The position numbers and the translations under genes were made by a program. 28,204 bases of DNA from Donghicola sp041224595 (lineage in GTDB: Bacteria > Pseudomonadota > Alphaproteobacteria > Rhodobacterales > Rhodobacteraceae): NCBI RefSeq assembly GCF_041224595.1, contig NZ_JBGFGN010000044.1:1-28204 (forward strand), written 5' to 3'. The notes below the pieces were generated by a model. It had not been told where the DNA came from. It saw only the letters and a program-made list of their open reading frames with translations, and searched no databases. Of the stretch, positions 1-6,644 are shown one piece after another (within the stretch, counting starts at the first letter, position 1; every line of letters starts with the position of its first letter).

Positions 1-95
1 GTGGCGAAGCTCTCTGCGGCCCGCTCTCTGGCGAGGATCAACCCGCCGACGAGTGCGCCGATGGTGAGTGCGTCGATCATGAACCTGGTTCCCAT
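1..95 (-). CDS. Partial small membrane-anchored protein, N-terminus only
   Basis: An ATG at 95-93 follows a good ribosome binding site (GGAGGGCAGGAAG) on the minus strand and opens a frame that runs off the left edge of the window. The 31 visible residues begin MGTRFMIDALTIGALVGGL and contain one hydrophobic stretch at about residues 6-21, then an Arg/Glu-rich turn, as in a short single-pass or exported protein. A second in-frame ATG lies at 80-78. Too little is visible to assign a family. The strong RBS and the hydrophobic N-terminus are the only reasons to call a gene. Confidence 0.45.
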   Translation of the reverse strand, partial: MGTRFMIDALTIGALVGGLILARERAAESFA

Positions 96-670
96 CTTCC
101 TGCCCTCCTGTTCCCGATAGGCCGTGTCGGGGCAATGCCCCTTGCGGCGATGCGGTGGAGCCAACCGGCGTTTCAAAGTCCGGAGGGTGTCCACCGAAGG
201 GCGGAGGCTCCGGCAGGTCTCACAGCTGGAAACCGCTCTGGCAGGTGGCGGCCGACGACGTCGCCGGTAGTGCCTCGAACCGCAGCCGCCGGGCAGTCCC
301 GTCGAGCCTTCTTCGCGGCGCAGGGCAGGGGAGGGGGCAGAGCATTCCCGTTCACCTTCATCTGCGTGCTTTCATCCGGCAGGGTTAGGGTCGCGCCGGG
401 GAGTGTGCGTTCCTGCCCTATGAAACGCCCCGCGAGCCGCCCCTGGCTTCAGCCAAGCTCGCTCGCGGCTCCCCACCCCCGTTCTTGCCGAAAGGCTCGT
501 TCTCAGGAGCAGCCTGGCAGCCGTCCGTCGAGCGAGCCTCACGAAGGGCGTTGGCCCCATCGTGTTCGAGAGCTTGGGCTCCCGACCGGGATTGGCCATC
601 CCGGACCCGGCGGAGGTTGGAGCGAGCGTTGAGGGCAGGTTGAAATTCCGGTCGTCTCAGAGTAGATTTT
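96..670. other. GC-rich stretch without a supportable gene
   Basis: Several frames are open here on both strands, including a plus frame from 135 to 632, but the predicted products are Arg/Pro/Ser-rich with no domain, no good RBS and no consistent codon bias, as expected of stop-poor GC-rich non-coding DNA. One clear structure is a hairpin with 8-bp arms CCGCGAGC (430-437) and GCTCGCGG (461-468) that encloses a smaller TGGCT/AGCCA stem. I see no promoter I would defend. Confidence 0.4.
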
Positions 671-705
671 ATCTAGTGTGCACTTATGGGTTTGCTAGCA
701 AACCC
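671..705 (-). other. Candidate IncQ/MOBQ-type origin of transfer
   Basis: On the minus strand a perfect 18-bp palindrome, GGGTTTGCTAGCAAACCC (688-705), is followed after one base by TAAGTGCACACT (686-675). RSF1010-like origins have the same layout: an inverted repeat immediately 5' of a nick sequence of the TAArTGCGCCCT type. The first seven bases TAAGTGC match; the following bases differ. No MOBQ relaxase is visible in the window and the resident relaxase is VirD2-like, so this would be a site used in trans or left from a mobilizable element. The palindrome could instead be an operator. The assignment rests on architecture and a short motif only. Confidence 0.45.
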
Positions 706-990
706 GCGCGCACCCGGCCCCGAAATCGGGACCGGGCAGGAGGCCTCCGGGCCCCTGCACCCTGGTTCGGCAACCCCCTCCGGGGTTCCGAAACCTCCCC
801 GCGTCGGGAGAGGGGACCAGCCCCCTTCCGACACCATCCCCCGCTCAGGGACCGCCCTGAGAAGCGGCCAGGAAGGGCAACCGCTCGCCCCCCCCATGGA
901 CCCCCACCGCCAGAGCCTTGTCGCCCTGGACCGACCCCGAAAGGGCCTTGCCCCTTCGGACTACCCGCGCCGGGTTTCGTCCCGGCGGAC
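706..990. repeat. Run of GC-rich hairpins next to the oriT-like site
   Basis: Several inverted repeats of unrelated sequence lie close together. They include CCCGG/CCGGG arms around 713-736, AACCCC/GGGGTT around 771-787, CTCAGGG-ACCG-CCCTGAG (844-861, extended by CCGCT/AGCGG with a small bulge), an imperfect CCGAA/TTCGG stem near 935-959, and CGCCGGG-TTTCGT-CCCGGCG (968-987). No gene is supportable. Such a tract would fold strongly as single-stranded DNA or RNA. A structured RNA, a single-strand initiation site or simple high-GC chance pairing are all possible. Confidence 0.35.
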
Positions 991-1079
991 GCCCGGAGAG
1001 AGGTTGCGCCTGGCCCGTCTCCGGACCACCGGGCAGGCGCTGCGCATACGATGGTATGCGACGAATGCGGATCCATAAC

Positions 1080-1518
1080 TGAAATCTGGCAACACGAGTC
1101 TCGATAAGGTAAAATTCCATGTAATCAGAAAAATTGAACCTGCGCCGCTGAGGCTAACCAATTGAACGCGATTTAGCGGCAATGAAAACCAAAGGAATCA
1201 GTTGGATGATGATGAGAAATATTGGTTTCGGTGAACGCCTCCGCCTGCTTAAACGGCAACGAAAGTTGAAACAGCATGATCGGACACTTGTATCCGCCCT
1301 TCGTGTTTTCAACAGTCAGAACCTTGAAGATCGGCCGAGAATAAACGGCATCCTTGAGAAGAGATGCGATCTGCAAGATGAGATAATCGTCGTAAGTCGC
1401 TGGCTCGCTCAAGGGTCGCGCCCGGTTGAGATAGCCCCCACTCGAAGTGGAAAAGGACTGCCTCCGGGAAGTTTGCCCTTGCCTGGCACCGATCCTGAAG
1501 TTCTGACCTGATCCTTTC
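1080..1518. other. AT-richer tract of foreign look, no assignable gene
   Basis: Base composition drops sharply relative to both flanks. Two opposing frames are open: plus from about 1182 to 1511 and minus from 1547 to 1173. The minus frame begins inside the 3' end of the resolvase gene and its middle part reads like a folded protein, but it has no recognisable domain and no good start. The plus frame begins with FGERLRLLKRQRKLKQ, which faintly recalls an XRE-type helix-turn-helix start and then loses the resemblance. I read the tract as a decayed insertion carried in with the resolvase. Confidence 0.3.
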
Positions 1519-2106
1519 CTAGTCGCTGGCGTCACGAACCCTGGCAATCGTAGCTCGGCTGACGTTCAAACGCCTAGAGATAGAGGCAATTGGCTCTCCG
1601 AGCCGGATTGCTTCTTTTGCGATGGCAATCTCGGAGGCGCTTAAGGCTTTTGGCCGACCGAGACGTTTCCCCTTGGCCTTTGCTGCTTGCAACCCGGCAT
1701 GTGTCCGCTCGCGCAGCAAATCGCGCTCGAACTGTGCGACCGCGTTAAGGACATTCATGGTGAGCTGCCCCGATGAGCTGGTCAGGTCTGTTCCACCCAG
1801 GGCAAGACAATGAACTCGGACAGGAATTTTTGAGAGAGCCGAAACCGTTTCGGTCACGTCGATGGCGTCGCGGCCAAGCCGATCCAGCTTGGACACCACG
1901 AGAATATCGCCCGGTTCGAGACGATCAACCAAGCGCGCGAACTCTGGCCGCTGCATGGCTGGAATGCTCCCGGAAATTGTCTCGGAAACGACACGGTATT
2001 CCGGCGGCTGAAAACCTGCCGCCGCGATCTCTTGGAGCTGCCCCGCGACAGTCTGCCCAATGGTGGAGACACGGACGTAGGCAAAAACGCGGCCTTGAGC
2101 TGTCAT
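1519..2106 (-). CDS. Serine recombinase (resolvase/invertase family)
   Basis: This 195-residue protein has the standard small serine recombinase layout. An N-terminal catalytic domain begins with VFAYVRVSTIGQT, where S14 is the nucleophile, and includes the LVVSKLDRLGRD helix and the QFERDLLRERTHAGLQAAKAKG dimer region. A C-terminal helix-turn-helix (about residues 150-192) starts at GRPKALSASEIAIAKEAI. It would cut and rejoin DNA at res sites to resolve plasmid multimers or cointegrates, or act as the resolvase of a Tn3-like element. No transposase is visible, so a plasmid multimer-resolution or orphan role is likely. It starts at ATG 2106-2104, and the inverted and direct repeats just upstream (2134-2219) are its probable binding sites and autoregulatory operator. 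The AT-richer tract downstream suggests it arrived by transfer. Confidence 0.9.
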   Translation of the reverse strand: MTAQGRVFAYVRVSTIGQTVAGQLQEIAAAGFQPPEYRVVSETISGSIPAMQRPEFARLVDRLEPGDILVVSKLDRLGRDAIDVTETVSALSKIPVRVHCLALGGTDLTSSSGQLTMNVLNAVAQFERDLLRERTHAGLQAAKAKGKRLGRPKALSASEIAIAKEAIRLGEPIASISRRLNVSRATIARVRDASD

Positions 2107-2133
2107 GATGTGCCCCGCACTGTCGAAAAACCC

Positions 2134-2219
2134 TGTTCAAAAGTAAGGGAGTGTTCAAAAATCGCAAGGGCTAGTTTTTGAACTACAACAGCGGAGCTGT
2201 TCAAAAACGACCGTTTTTG
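2134..2219. promoter_or_regulatory. Probable res site and operator of the resolvase
   Basis: TGTTCAAAA occurs three times in direct orientation (2134, 2152 and 2198) and once inverted (2175-2183). GTTCAAAAA (2153-2161) and TTTTTGAAC (2175-2183) form a 31-bp dyad with a 13-bp centre, the size of a resolvase dimer subsite. A second dyad, CAAAAACG-AC-CGTTTTTG, lies at 2202-2219, and AACAGC-GGA-GCTGTT at 2187-2201 sits between them. The position directly upstream of the resolvase start is typical for a res site that also controls the gene. Confidence 0.6.
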
Positions 2220-2321
2220 CACACAGAGATTGAGGCGCGATGCTGCCGATCTGACCGGGAGAGGATTCAACTTTGAGCTGTGGTCCGGTATCCTGTGGGA
2301 AAAGGACGAGGCGAGGTAACG

Positions 2322-3137
2322 ATGGGATACTACAAGACTTTCATGGCAGGTTGCGCCGCCCTGGCGCTGGCAGGCTGCAAGACGGACATTTCTGAAATCA
2401 CCGATGACCAGCTCCTATCCCTCTTGGGCAACGGCAGCAGCCCCGCCCAGATCACAGAAGGGACGCGCGAATGCGTCGAAGTTCTGGGAGGGGTGAACGA
2501 GGCTGTCTATCGCGACGTTCCCGGCGATGTGATGGGAATGATGAAAACCGAATGCAGAAAACAGCTTCAAGGCTGGCTCGATGACCCGCGCAGGAACAGC
2601 ACAGAGCTTCAGGTGAGCGACTTCGACCGTGAGGACCTGGCTCAACGGATCATCGCGCTCGATGACGCTCAAGCGGCAGAGCGCGAGACGCAGCGCGAGG
2701 CGGAAGAGGCTGAGCGGGCAGCGCAACGCGAAGCCGAGGCCGCGGCTCGGATAGAAAAAATGGGGGCAGAGCTGGCCGAGGTCACAGCACAAGCGCAAGA
2801 ACTGCGAAGCGCGTTCGAGGCTCGACGGGAGGTTCTAGCACCAGCCTGTGAAACGCTGCGTGGACTTCGAGAAGAACTCCAAGCAAAGAACCGGGTTCAT
2901 AGCCTGTTCAACCGTGGTTTGCCCTCCGCTTGCACCGGCGAAACTCTTCGCGTTGAAGCGGGCCAACTGGCCGCTTTTGAGGAAAGAGTCGCGAGCTTCG
3001 AGATCCCCGACGCCAACCAGCTCATGTTCGCTTCTGTCCCTTCGCTCCCGCGCATTGACCTCGAAAAAATCGACCAGCAGATCGAAAGGGTGGAAGCTGT
3101 CACCGCCGACTACAGGACCGCGCTTTCGGAAGAGTAA
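2322..3137 (+). CDS. Predicted lipoprotein with coiled coil
   Basis: The ATG at 2322 is preferred over an upstream GTG at 2280 because it follows a purine-rich RBS and gives a normal lipoprotein signal: MGYYKTFMAGCAALALAGCK with lipobox LAGC and lipidated Cys at residue 19. The 271-residue product has a small Cys-containing N-terminal domain (residues 20-105), then a long Glu/Arg/Ala-rich coiled coil (about 115-185), then a C-terminal helical region with two Cys that may pair. It is probably anchored in the inner or outer membrane facing the periplasm. I do not recognise a named family. It stands alone, with a GC-rich hairpin after the stop. A surface or envelope role linked to conjugation is possible but not shown. 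Confidence 0.75.
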   Translation: MGYYKTFMAGCAALALAGCKTDISEITDDQLLSLLGNGSSPAQITEGTRECVEVLGGVNEAVYRDVPGDVMGMMKTECRKQLQGWLDDPRRNSTELQVSDFDREDLAQRIIALDDAQAAERETQREAEEAERAAQREAEAAARIEKMGAELAEVTAQAQELRSAFEARREVLAPACETLRGLREELQAKNRVHSLFNRGLPSACTGETLRVEAGQLAAFEERVASFEIPDANQLMFASVPSLPRIDLEKIDQQIERVEAVTADYRTALSEE

Positions 3138-3149
3138 TTCGAGAAGGCA

Positions 3150-3206
3150 GGGGGGCCGTCTGCCCCCCGGTCCTCCGGCCCTCCCCCCGAGGATATTTTC
3201 AGGAAG
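3150..3206 (+). terminator. Hairpin and Rhodobacteraceae-style tail after the lipoprotein gene
   Basis: GGGGGGC (3150-3156) and GCCCCCC (3162-3168) form a 7-bp stem 12 bases after the lipoprotein stop. There is no T-run directly after it. The following CTCCCCCCGAGGATATTTT is a sequence I recall as widespread downstream of genes in Rhodobacteraceae. It may be part of the transcription stop or an unrelated conserved tail. Confidence 0.4.
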
Positions 3207-3332
3207 ATGAATGGCGAAGAATGCGCAACCTTATTGTTTTGCGCTCAACATTATGATATTGCCGATAGTGCGATACAGGCAGGGATGCCGATGGTCGTGG
3301 AAGGTGAAAGCGTCATGCGCTGTTCTCCATGA
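3207..3332 (+). CDS. Possible 41-residue small protein
   Basis: ATG 3207 follows AGGAAG and opens a frame beginning MNGEECATLLFCAQHYDIAD that ends in TGA at 3330-3332, exactly where a strong terminator hairpin begins. The peptide has three Cys and no hydrophobic segment. Against it: the start lies inside a recurrent intergenic tail motif, the frame holds a TATGAT-containing motif that may be a promoter for the next gene, and I do not recognise the product. Confidence 0.25.
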   Translation: MNGEECATLLFCAQHYDIADSAIQAGMPMVVEGESVMRCSP

Positions 3333-3367
3333 AGGCCGGGACCGACAGGTGCCGGCCTTCTTTCGTA
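3331..3367 (+). terminator. Rho-independent terminator upstream of the 3382 gene
   Basis: GAAGGCCGG (3331-3339) pairs perfectly with CCGGCCTTC (3352-3360) across a 12-base loop and is followed by TTTCGT. It lies just after the possible small ORF and only 15 bases before the next start codon, so it could also act as an attenuator in the leader of the gene at 3382. Confidence 0.55.
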
Positions 3368-3381
3368 GAAAGGAACCCATC

Positions 3382-3645
3382 ATGAAAATCATCCTGATCC
3401 TGGTGCTGTTCAACTTGCAGTCTGGCTCGGAAGTCATCACGGCAGAATTTGACGACGACAGGGCTTGTGAGCTTGCGGCGCTTCGGACCTTCCAAGGTGT
3501 GACGGCTGAACCCGACCTGCGCCCGCTCGAACCGGCGGGCGGCGCAACACCGATCGACGGCACGGTCATTGCGCGTGACAGCGATGGCGCGGAAATCGGC
3601 ATGTATAGCTGCAATCCCTCCCGGTCGGACGGTCAGAACGGCTAA
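3382..3645 (+). CDS. Small exported hypothetical protein
   Basis: ATG 3382 follows the RBS AGAAAGGA; longer in-frame starts upstream would read through the terminator hairpin. The 87-residue product begins MKIILILVLFNLQSGSEVIT, a short hydrophobic segment with a weak cleavage region that could be a signal peptide or anchor. It then has an acidic segment (AEFDDDRACELAALR) and a second Cys near the end (MYSCNP) that could pair with the first. I do not recognise the family. It runs convergently toward repC. Confidence 0.6.
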   Translation: MKIILILVLFNLQSGSEVITAEFDDDRACELAALRTFQGVTAEPDLRPLEPAGGATPIDGTVIARDSDGAEIGMYSCNPSRSDGQNG

Positions 3646-3676
3646 GCGGGCAGAAAATCTCGGCACGGCGGGTTTC

Positions 3677-4867
3677 CTAGCCCCGCCGCCGCTGCAACCC
3701 GATAAGGCTGCCTGTCAGGTTGAGATTTCCGCGCTTCTGGGCACGGATCATACCGCGTAGGAAACCGCCGGGATTGCGCACGGGCGTCTGAGGATGATCG
3801 CGGTTCGCATCAAGGACCAGGATGCAAAGCGCGGCCGCGTGGCGGCCCATAGCTCCACACGCTGCTCGCCATGCGGAATAGTTGATCCCGAGAGGGGTCA
3901 GCATGTCATGCGCGGCGTCGATAATCGCCTCGGTGGTGATCCGGTTGGTGCGGAGTGCTAGAGCTGTCTGGAAGTCATCGGAAGCGAGCTTGAAAAGCTG
4001 CTCCGGTTGCATCAGCGCCTCAAGTTTGGGGTTGATAACACCGCTCTCCACCCCACACTTATTTTCTCTGCAATCATCGGAACCGCTAGGTTCCGATCTA
4101 AGCAAATCTGAGTGCGCGGGCTTGCCCGCGCTCCTTTCATCGACGTTGGCGTTACAGATTACAGGAGGATTCTTCTGGTTGTCCTCTTGTAATAGAGACC
4201 GGAAGGAAATCGCCGGTTCACAGGAAGATTCGGGTAGGTTTTCAAGCCGTTCTTCAAGCTCTTCGCAAAGGTCTGTGGCGTCCTGAATGTGGCGTTCGAG
4301 CTGGTCGATCCCGAGGGAGTGCAGGCGATCAGAACGAGGCCACGCATTGTAACGGGCGAGGATTGAGGCAATCACCTCGTCGTCCAGTGCTTCGGGGGAA
4401 AGACGGGCGATCCCCTCCTTCATGCGGCGAAGGCGGACACTGCGAAGGCTCTTCAGCTCCTTGATCCTGTTCGTCGTCTCGCGCTTCTGGTCACGCAGAG
4501 CGAGTAGGTCAGCGAAGCGCGCTTTGAGAGGGGTAAAGACAAGGCCCCGGCCCGTCCCAGCCTCACGCGCGCCGTTCGCCTTAGTGTCACGGATGAGCAA
4601 GCCACACCGCTCGAAGGTGCGCTCATGCGAGCGCATCTGCCGAGCCGTCAAGTGACAGCGTTCCGCCATCGTCTCCTGGGTGCCGTAGAAGACGGGTTCG
4701 GCACCGGGTTCGGCCCAATCCTTGGCGCTGGTGCTGCCTATGAGCTTGGTCAGAATGTAGACGGCTGCTGCGCTAAGTTTCAGGTCGCGCCCGACCTCGC
4801 TGATGACTGCGATAACGTCACGGCGGGTCATCCCCTGCGGCAACGCGACTTGTGGTGAGTGGTTCAT
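3677..4867 (-). CDS. repC: Plasmid replication initiator, RepC family
   Basis: The product of 396 residues starts at ATG 4867-4865, which follows a strong RBS (AAGGACAGGG); an upstream in-frame start gives an unlikely extension. The N-terminal third is a winged-helix region (MTRRDVIAVISEVGRDL, then PVFYGTQETMAERCHLTARQ) with the RepC-type run of ageing-residue patterns GLLIRD-K-NG-RE and GLVFTPLKARF. The last 70 residues hold the C-terminal RepC pattern, including AACGAMGRHAAALCILVLD and NPGGFLRGMIRAQKRGNLNL. RepC initiates replication at an origin that in repABC plasmids lies inside its own gene, and the AT-richer middle of this gene (about 4027-4200) fits. No repA or repB precede it, which is unlike canonical repABC operons. 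Confidence 0.88.
   Translation of the reverse strand: MNHSPQVALPQGMTRRDVIAVISEVGRDLKLSAAAVYILTKLIGSTSAKDWAEPGAEPVFYGTQETMAERCHLTARQMRSHERTFERCGLLIRDTKANGAREAGTGRGLVFTPLKARFADLLALRDQKRETTNRIKELKSLRSVRLRRMKEGIARLSPEALDDEVIASILARYNAWPRSDRLHSLGIDQLERHIQDATDLCEELEERLENLPESSCEPAISFRSLLQEDNQKNPPVICNANVDERSAGKPAHSDLLRSEPSGSDDCRENKCGVESGVINPKLEALMQPEQLFKLASDDFQTALALRTNRITTEAIIDAAHDMLTPLGINYSAWRAACGAMGRHAAALCILVLDANRDHPQTPVRNPGGFLRGMIRAQKRGNLNLTGSLIGLQRRRG
4078..4192. other. Candidate replication origin inside repC
   Basis: The central part of repC is locally richer in A and T and contains two dyads. One is CGGAACC-GCTA-GGTTCCG (4078-4095, perfect 7-bp arms). The other is TTACAGGAGGA (4159-4169) with TCCTCTTGTAA (4182-4192), 10 of 11 positions paired. 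In repABC plasmids the origin is known to lie in the A+T-rich middle of repC; here that is inferred from position and composition. Confidence 0.4.
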
Positions 4868-5029
4868 TTCCCTGTCCTTTTTCTGCTCGATGGACAAGGC
4901 GGCAGCGCAAAATCGTCCTGTTCGCACAGATGCGGTTTTTGCTTGTTCGGATGTTGGGAGGGTGATAGAACCAGTCCTGAAAACAGATTGTGTTGGACCG
5001 TTCGGAACGCCAATTCCTAGGTTCTAAAG

Positions 5030-5072
5030 CCCCCCCTCGCTAGGTAGCCGCCTTGCGGGGGGTTTCTCTTTG
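5030..5072 (+). terminator. Strong hairpin upstream of repC, possible antisense RNA terminator
   Basis: On the plus strand a C-rich arm with CGC and AGG (5030-5047) pairs with CCT, GCG and GGGGG (5051-5062), with a T bulge and one mismatch, and is followed by TTTCTCTTTG. The hairpin with its T-rich tail points opposite to repC. In repABC plasmids a small countertranscribed RNA ending in such a hairpin is encoded opposite the leader of repC and controls copy number. The interval 4868-5029 has no gene and could hold that RNA, but I cannot define its promoter. The hairpin might equally end transcription from elsewhere. Confidence 0.45.
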
Positions 5073-5117
5073 TTGGGGTTTCTGCTCCTGTGCCTGTTCG
5101 ATTCTGATGATCGTTCA

Positions 5118-5158
5118 CGACAGGCATACTCTCTTTAGATGCCTGTCGCAATTATAGT
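5118..5158 (-). promoter_or_regulatory. Possible repC promoter with operator dyad
   Basis: On the minus strand TATAAT lies at about 5157-5152, and directly downstream is a 10-bp perfect inverted repeat, CGACAGGCAT (5118-5127) with ATGCCTGTCG (5139-5148). There is no T-run on either side, so it is more likely an operator than a terminator. A promoter here would run toward repC across the hairpin at 5030-5062. The -35 element is weak. Confidence 0.4.
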
Positions 5159-5185
5159 ATCGCGCGCCTCTGTGCGGCACTACGC

Positions 5186-5968
5186 TTAGTAGTTGACCTG
5201 CTCGAAGCCATAATTGCCCTGGTAGTCGCGCCACTCAACGAACACCGAGCGATGACGGAAGATAGACGGACAGTCCTCCCCGTATCGCTCCATCCCTGTA
5301 TGTGCTTCGGGCAAGTCGGACACGGATGCCCGCGACCAGTGGAAATCGCCTTGAGTGCCGTAGGAGCCGAGGCGGACGCTGGCGCTACGGCGGCATTCGT
5401 CGTTGTCGCCGCCCGAGTATCGTTGATAGGCGCTCGTCACGTTGAAGACGCGGATCGAGCGCACGAAATCGAACTCGTTGCCGCTGATGTCAATGTCGGC
5501 GGTTCCGTTCTCGTCGCTGTATTCACCGTCAACAAACTGCAAGGCGAAGCCCTCGGGAAGAGCCCCCGCCAGCCCGCCTGTCCTGCGGACAACGGCGGGC
5601 TGGGGCTCAAGCGCATAATCCGTGAGTGGTGCGCTCGGGAAAGACTGACGCGGGGTCGATCTGTTGCCTTCCATGAGAATGTCATAGATGCGCGTCCGGT
5701 TAAGCTCGGACGGATCGACGTTGAAAGATGCGCCCATTGGGCAGCGCCAAATCTGAAGAGGCGGCTCGACAGGCCAAGGAGTGATGCGGCGGATGAACTC
5801 GGCCCGCGCTCGGGTGCAGGGGACGGATGCAGGCCAGCCGCCTGAGAGGCAAAGGAGGATGGCACAGTCGATCTGATAGCTCTGCGCCTGCGCCCGCTCC
5901 GGGGCCGCGACAAAGCTGGACGCCGCGACGGCTGCGGCAAGGGCTGTGGTGCGGAGCAACTTTATCAT
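5186..5968 (-). CDS. Exported hypothetical protein, T4SS-linked
   Basis: This 260-residue protein begins with a clear signal peptide (MIKLLRTTALAAAVAASSF to about residue 28, cleavage near AQA). The mature N-terminus is Cys-rich: DCAILLCLSGGWPASVPC followed by RRITPWPVEPPLQIWRCP. That spacing of Cys with LCLSGG faintly recalls the TrbM family of conjugation proteins, but I would not assign it. The C-terminal two thirds look like a beta-rich domain (SVFVEWRDYQGNYGFEQ at the end) with two further Cys. It reads away from the T4SS operon, next to another exported protein gene. The start ATG 5968-5966 follows GGAGAT. A periplasmic role in the conjugation apparatus is inferred from context. Confidence 0.7.
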   Translation of the reverse strand: MIKLLRTTALAAAVAASSFVAAPERAQAQSYQIDCAILLCLSGGWPASVPCTRARAEFIRRITPWPVEPPLQIWRCPMGASFNVDPSELNRTRIYDILMEGNRSTPRQSFPSAPLTDYALEPQPAVVRRTGGLAGALPEGFALQFVDGEYSDENGTADIDISGNEFDFVRSIRVFNVTSAYQRYSGGDNDECRRSASVRLGSYGTQGDFHWSRASVSDLPEAHTGMERYGEDCPSIFRHRSVFVEWRDYQGNYGFEQVNY

Positions 5969-5989
5969 GGTATCTCCATCGGGTTGGCA

Positions 5990-6025
5990 ACGCTATAAGG
6001 AGGTGCGCAGCGTTATAATATTGTC
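5990..6025 (-). promoter_or_regulatory. Promoter-like region of the 5186 gene
   Basis: AACGCT (5991-5996) and AGCGTT (6011-6016) form an inverted repeat, and the outer side carries GTTATAATATTGTC. The latter resembles the dyad at 6549-6566 (10 of 14 positions). Both fall upstream of genes, so this may be a promoter -10 region with an associated operator. Confidence 0.3.
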
Positions 6026-6152
6026 TTAAGGGGTCCATGCCCCGTTTTGCAACAGGATAGGAGCGGAAAAGTCGGGGCGAAGTGTAAGATCAGGTGCAAG
6101 GATGCACGAGGCAGCACCTCCCCGGCGGGTAATGTTGACTATTTTTATAAGC

Positions 6153-6175
6153 GAAAATCCGCTCAACCAGAGCGG
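6153..6175 (-). terminator. Terminator of the 6178 gene
   Basis: Read on the minus strand, CCGCTC-TGGTT-GAGCGG is followed by ATTTTC. The stem lies at 6159-6175, ending 2 bases past the stop codon of the gene at 6178-6468. Confidence 0.55.
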
Positions 6176-6177
6176 GT

Positions 6178-6468
6178 TCAGTCCGTTTTCACCACCTGAT
6201 CGAAGAACCGCCGGTATTCCTCGCTGACTTCTTGCCCTTCCTGGAAGGCTCGCGCCCGCTCTTCATCCAAGCACTGAAGGTAGGCGCTGAAGTCCTCGAA
6301 GTATCGCTGGTAGTCCTCATAGATGAGGTCGCGATACTCGCGCGCTGCATCAATCTCAGCAGGAAGAAACGGCCTTTCAGGTGGAAAACAGGTATCTGCT
6401 TGCACTTCTGAAGCCAGAAAAATAGACGATATTATAAGCATGTAGCCCGCTCTAGCCCGTTGGGTCAT
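6178..6468 (-). CDS. Small periplasmic hypothetical protein
   Basis: The 96-residue product has a signal peptide (MTQRARAGYMLIISSIFLAS, cleavage near VQA-DT) followed by a short mature chain with two Cys: one in DTCFPPERPFLPAEID and one in AYLQCLDEERARAF. Between them is an acidic, Tyr-rich helix (REYRDLIYEDYQRYFEDF). The two Cys could form a disulfide that pairs two helices. I do not recognise the family. It is divergent from the T4SS operon across the dyad at 6549-6566, so the two may be co-regulated. The start is supported by GCGCAGG just upstream. Confidence 0.65.
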   Translation of the reverse strand: MTQRARAGYMLIISSIFLASEVQADTCFPPERPFLPAEIDAAREYRDLIYEDYQRYFEDFSAYLQCLDEERARAFQEGQEVSEEYRRFFDQVVKTD

Positions 6469-6548
6469 CCTGCGCTATCCCTTTAGATCACTTGGGAATT
6501 GATGGTCGGTTGTGTATGCAAGGGTTAGAGCAAATCTCTTTGGGAAAC

Positions 6549-6581
6549 GCAACATTACAATGTTGCACCCCATCTTATAAT
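6549..6581 (+). promoter_or_regulatory. Putative promoter and operator of the virB operon
   Basis: A perfect dyad GCAACATTACAATGTTGC (6549-6566) sits where a -35 element would be for a TATAAT at 6576-6581. The arrangement suggests a regulator that binds over the -35 region. It lies between the divergent genes at 6468 and 6645. A related sequence (14 of 18 positions) occurs at 3245-3262, and weaker versions near 6011-6020. Confidence 0.5.
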
Positions 6582-6644
6582 GTCGTAGGACTGTAGTGCC
6601 CGAGAAGGGTTCGCGGTCCGTTAGCCAAAAGGAAAGCGCCGACC

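Noticed and set aside
135..1107. Long open frames on both strands in the left GC-rich region
   Set aside because: They overlap each other, are rich in Arg, Pro and Ser, have no domain or convincing RBS and run through hairpins; high GC makes stops rare.
1173..1547. Minus-strand frame behind the resolvase as a transposase fragment
   Set aside because: No DDE or other transposase motif can be seen and no terminal inverted repeats flank it; kept only as an unassigned AT-richer tract.
3666..3688. Terminator between the 3382 gene and repC
   Set aside because: CGGCGGG/CCCGCCG can pair, but it lies over the repC stop and has no T-run on either strand; too weak to list.
5252..5845. Plus-strand frame opposite the 5186 gene
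   Set aside because: The minus-strand product has a clear signal peptide, RBS and patterned Cys; the plus product has none.
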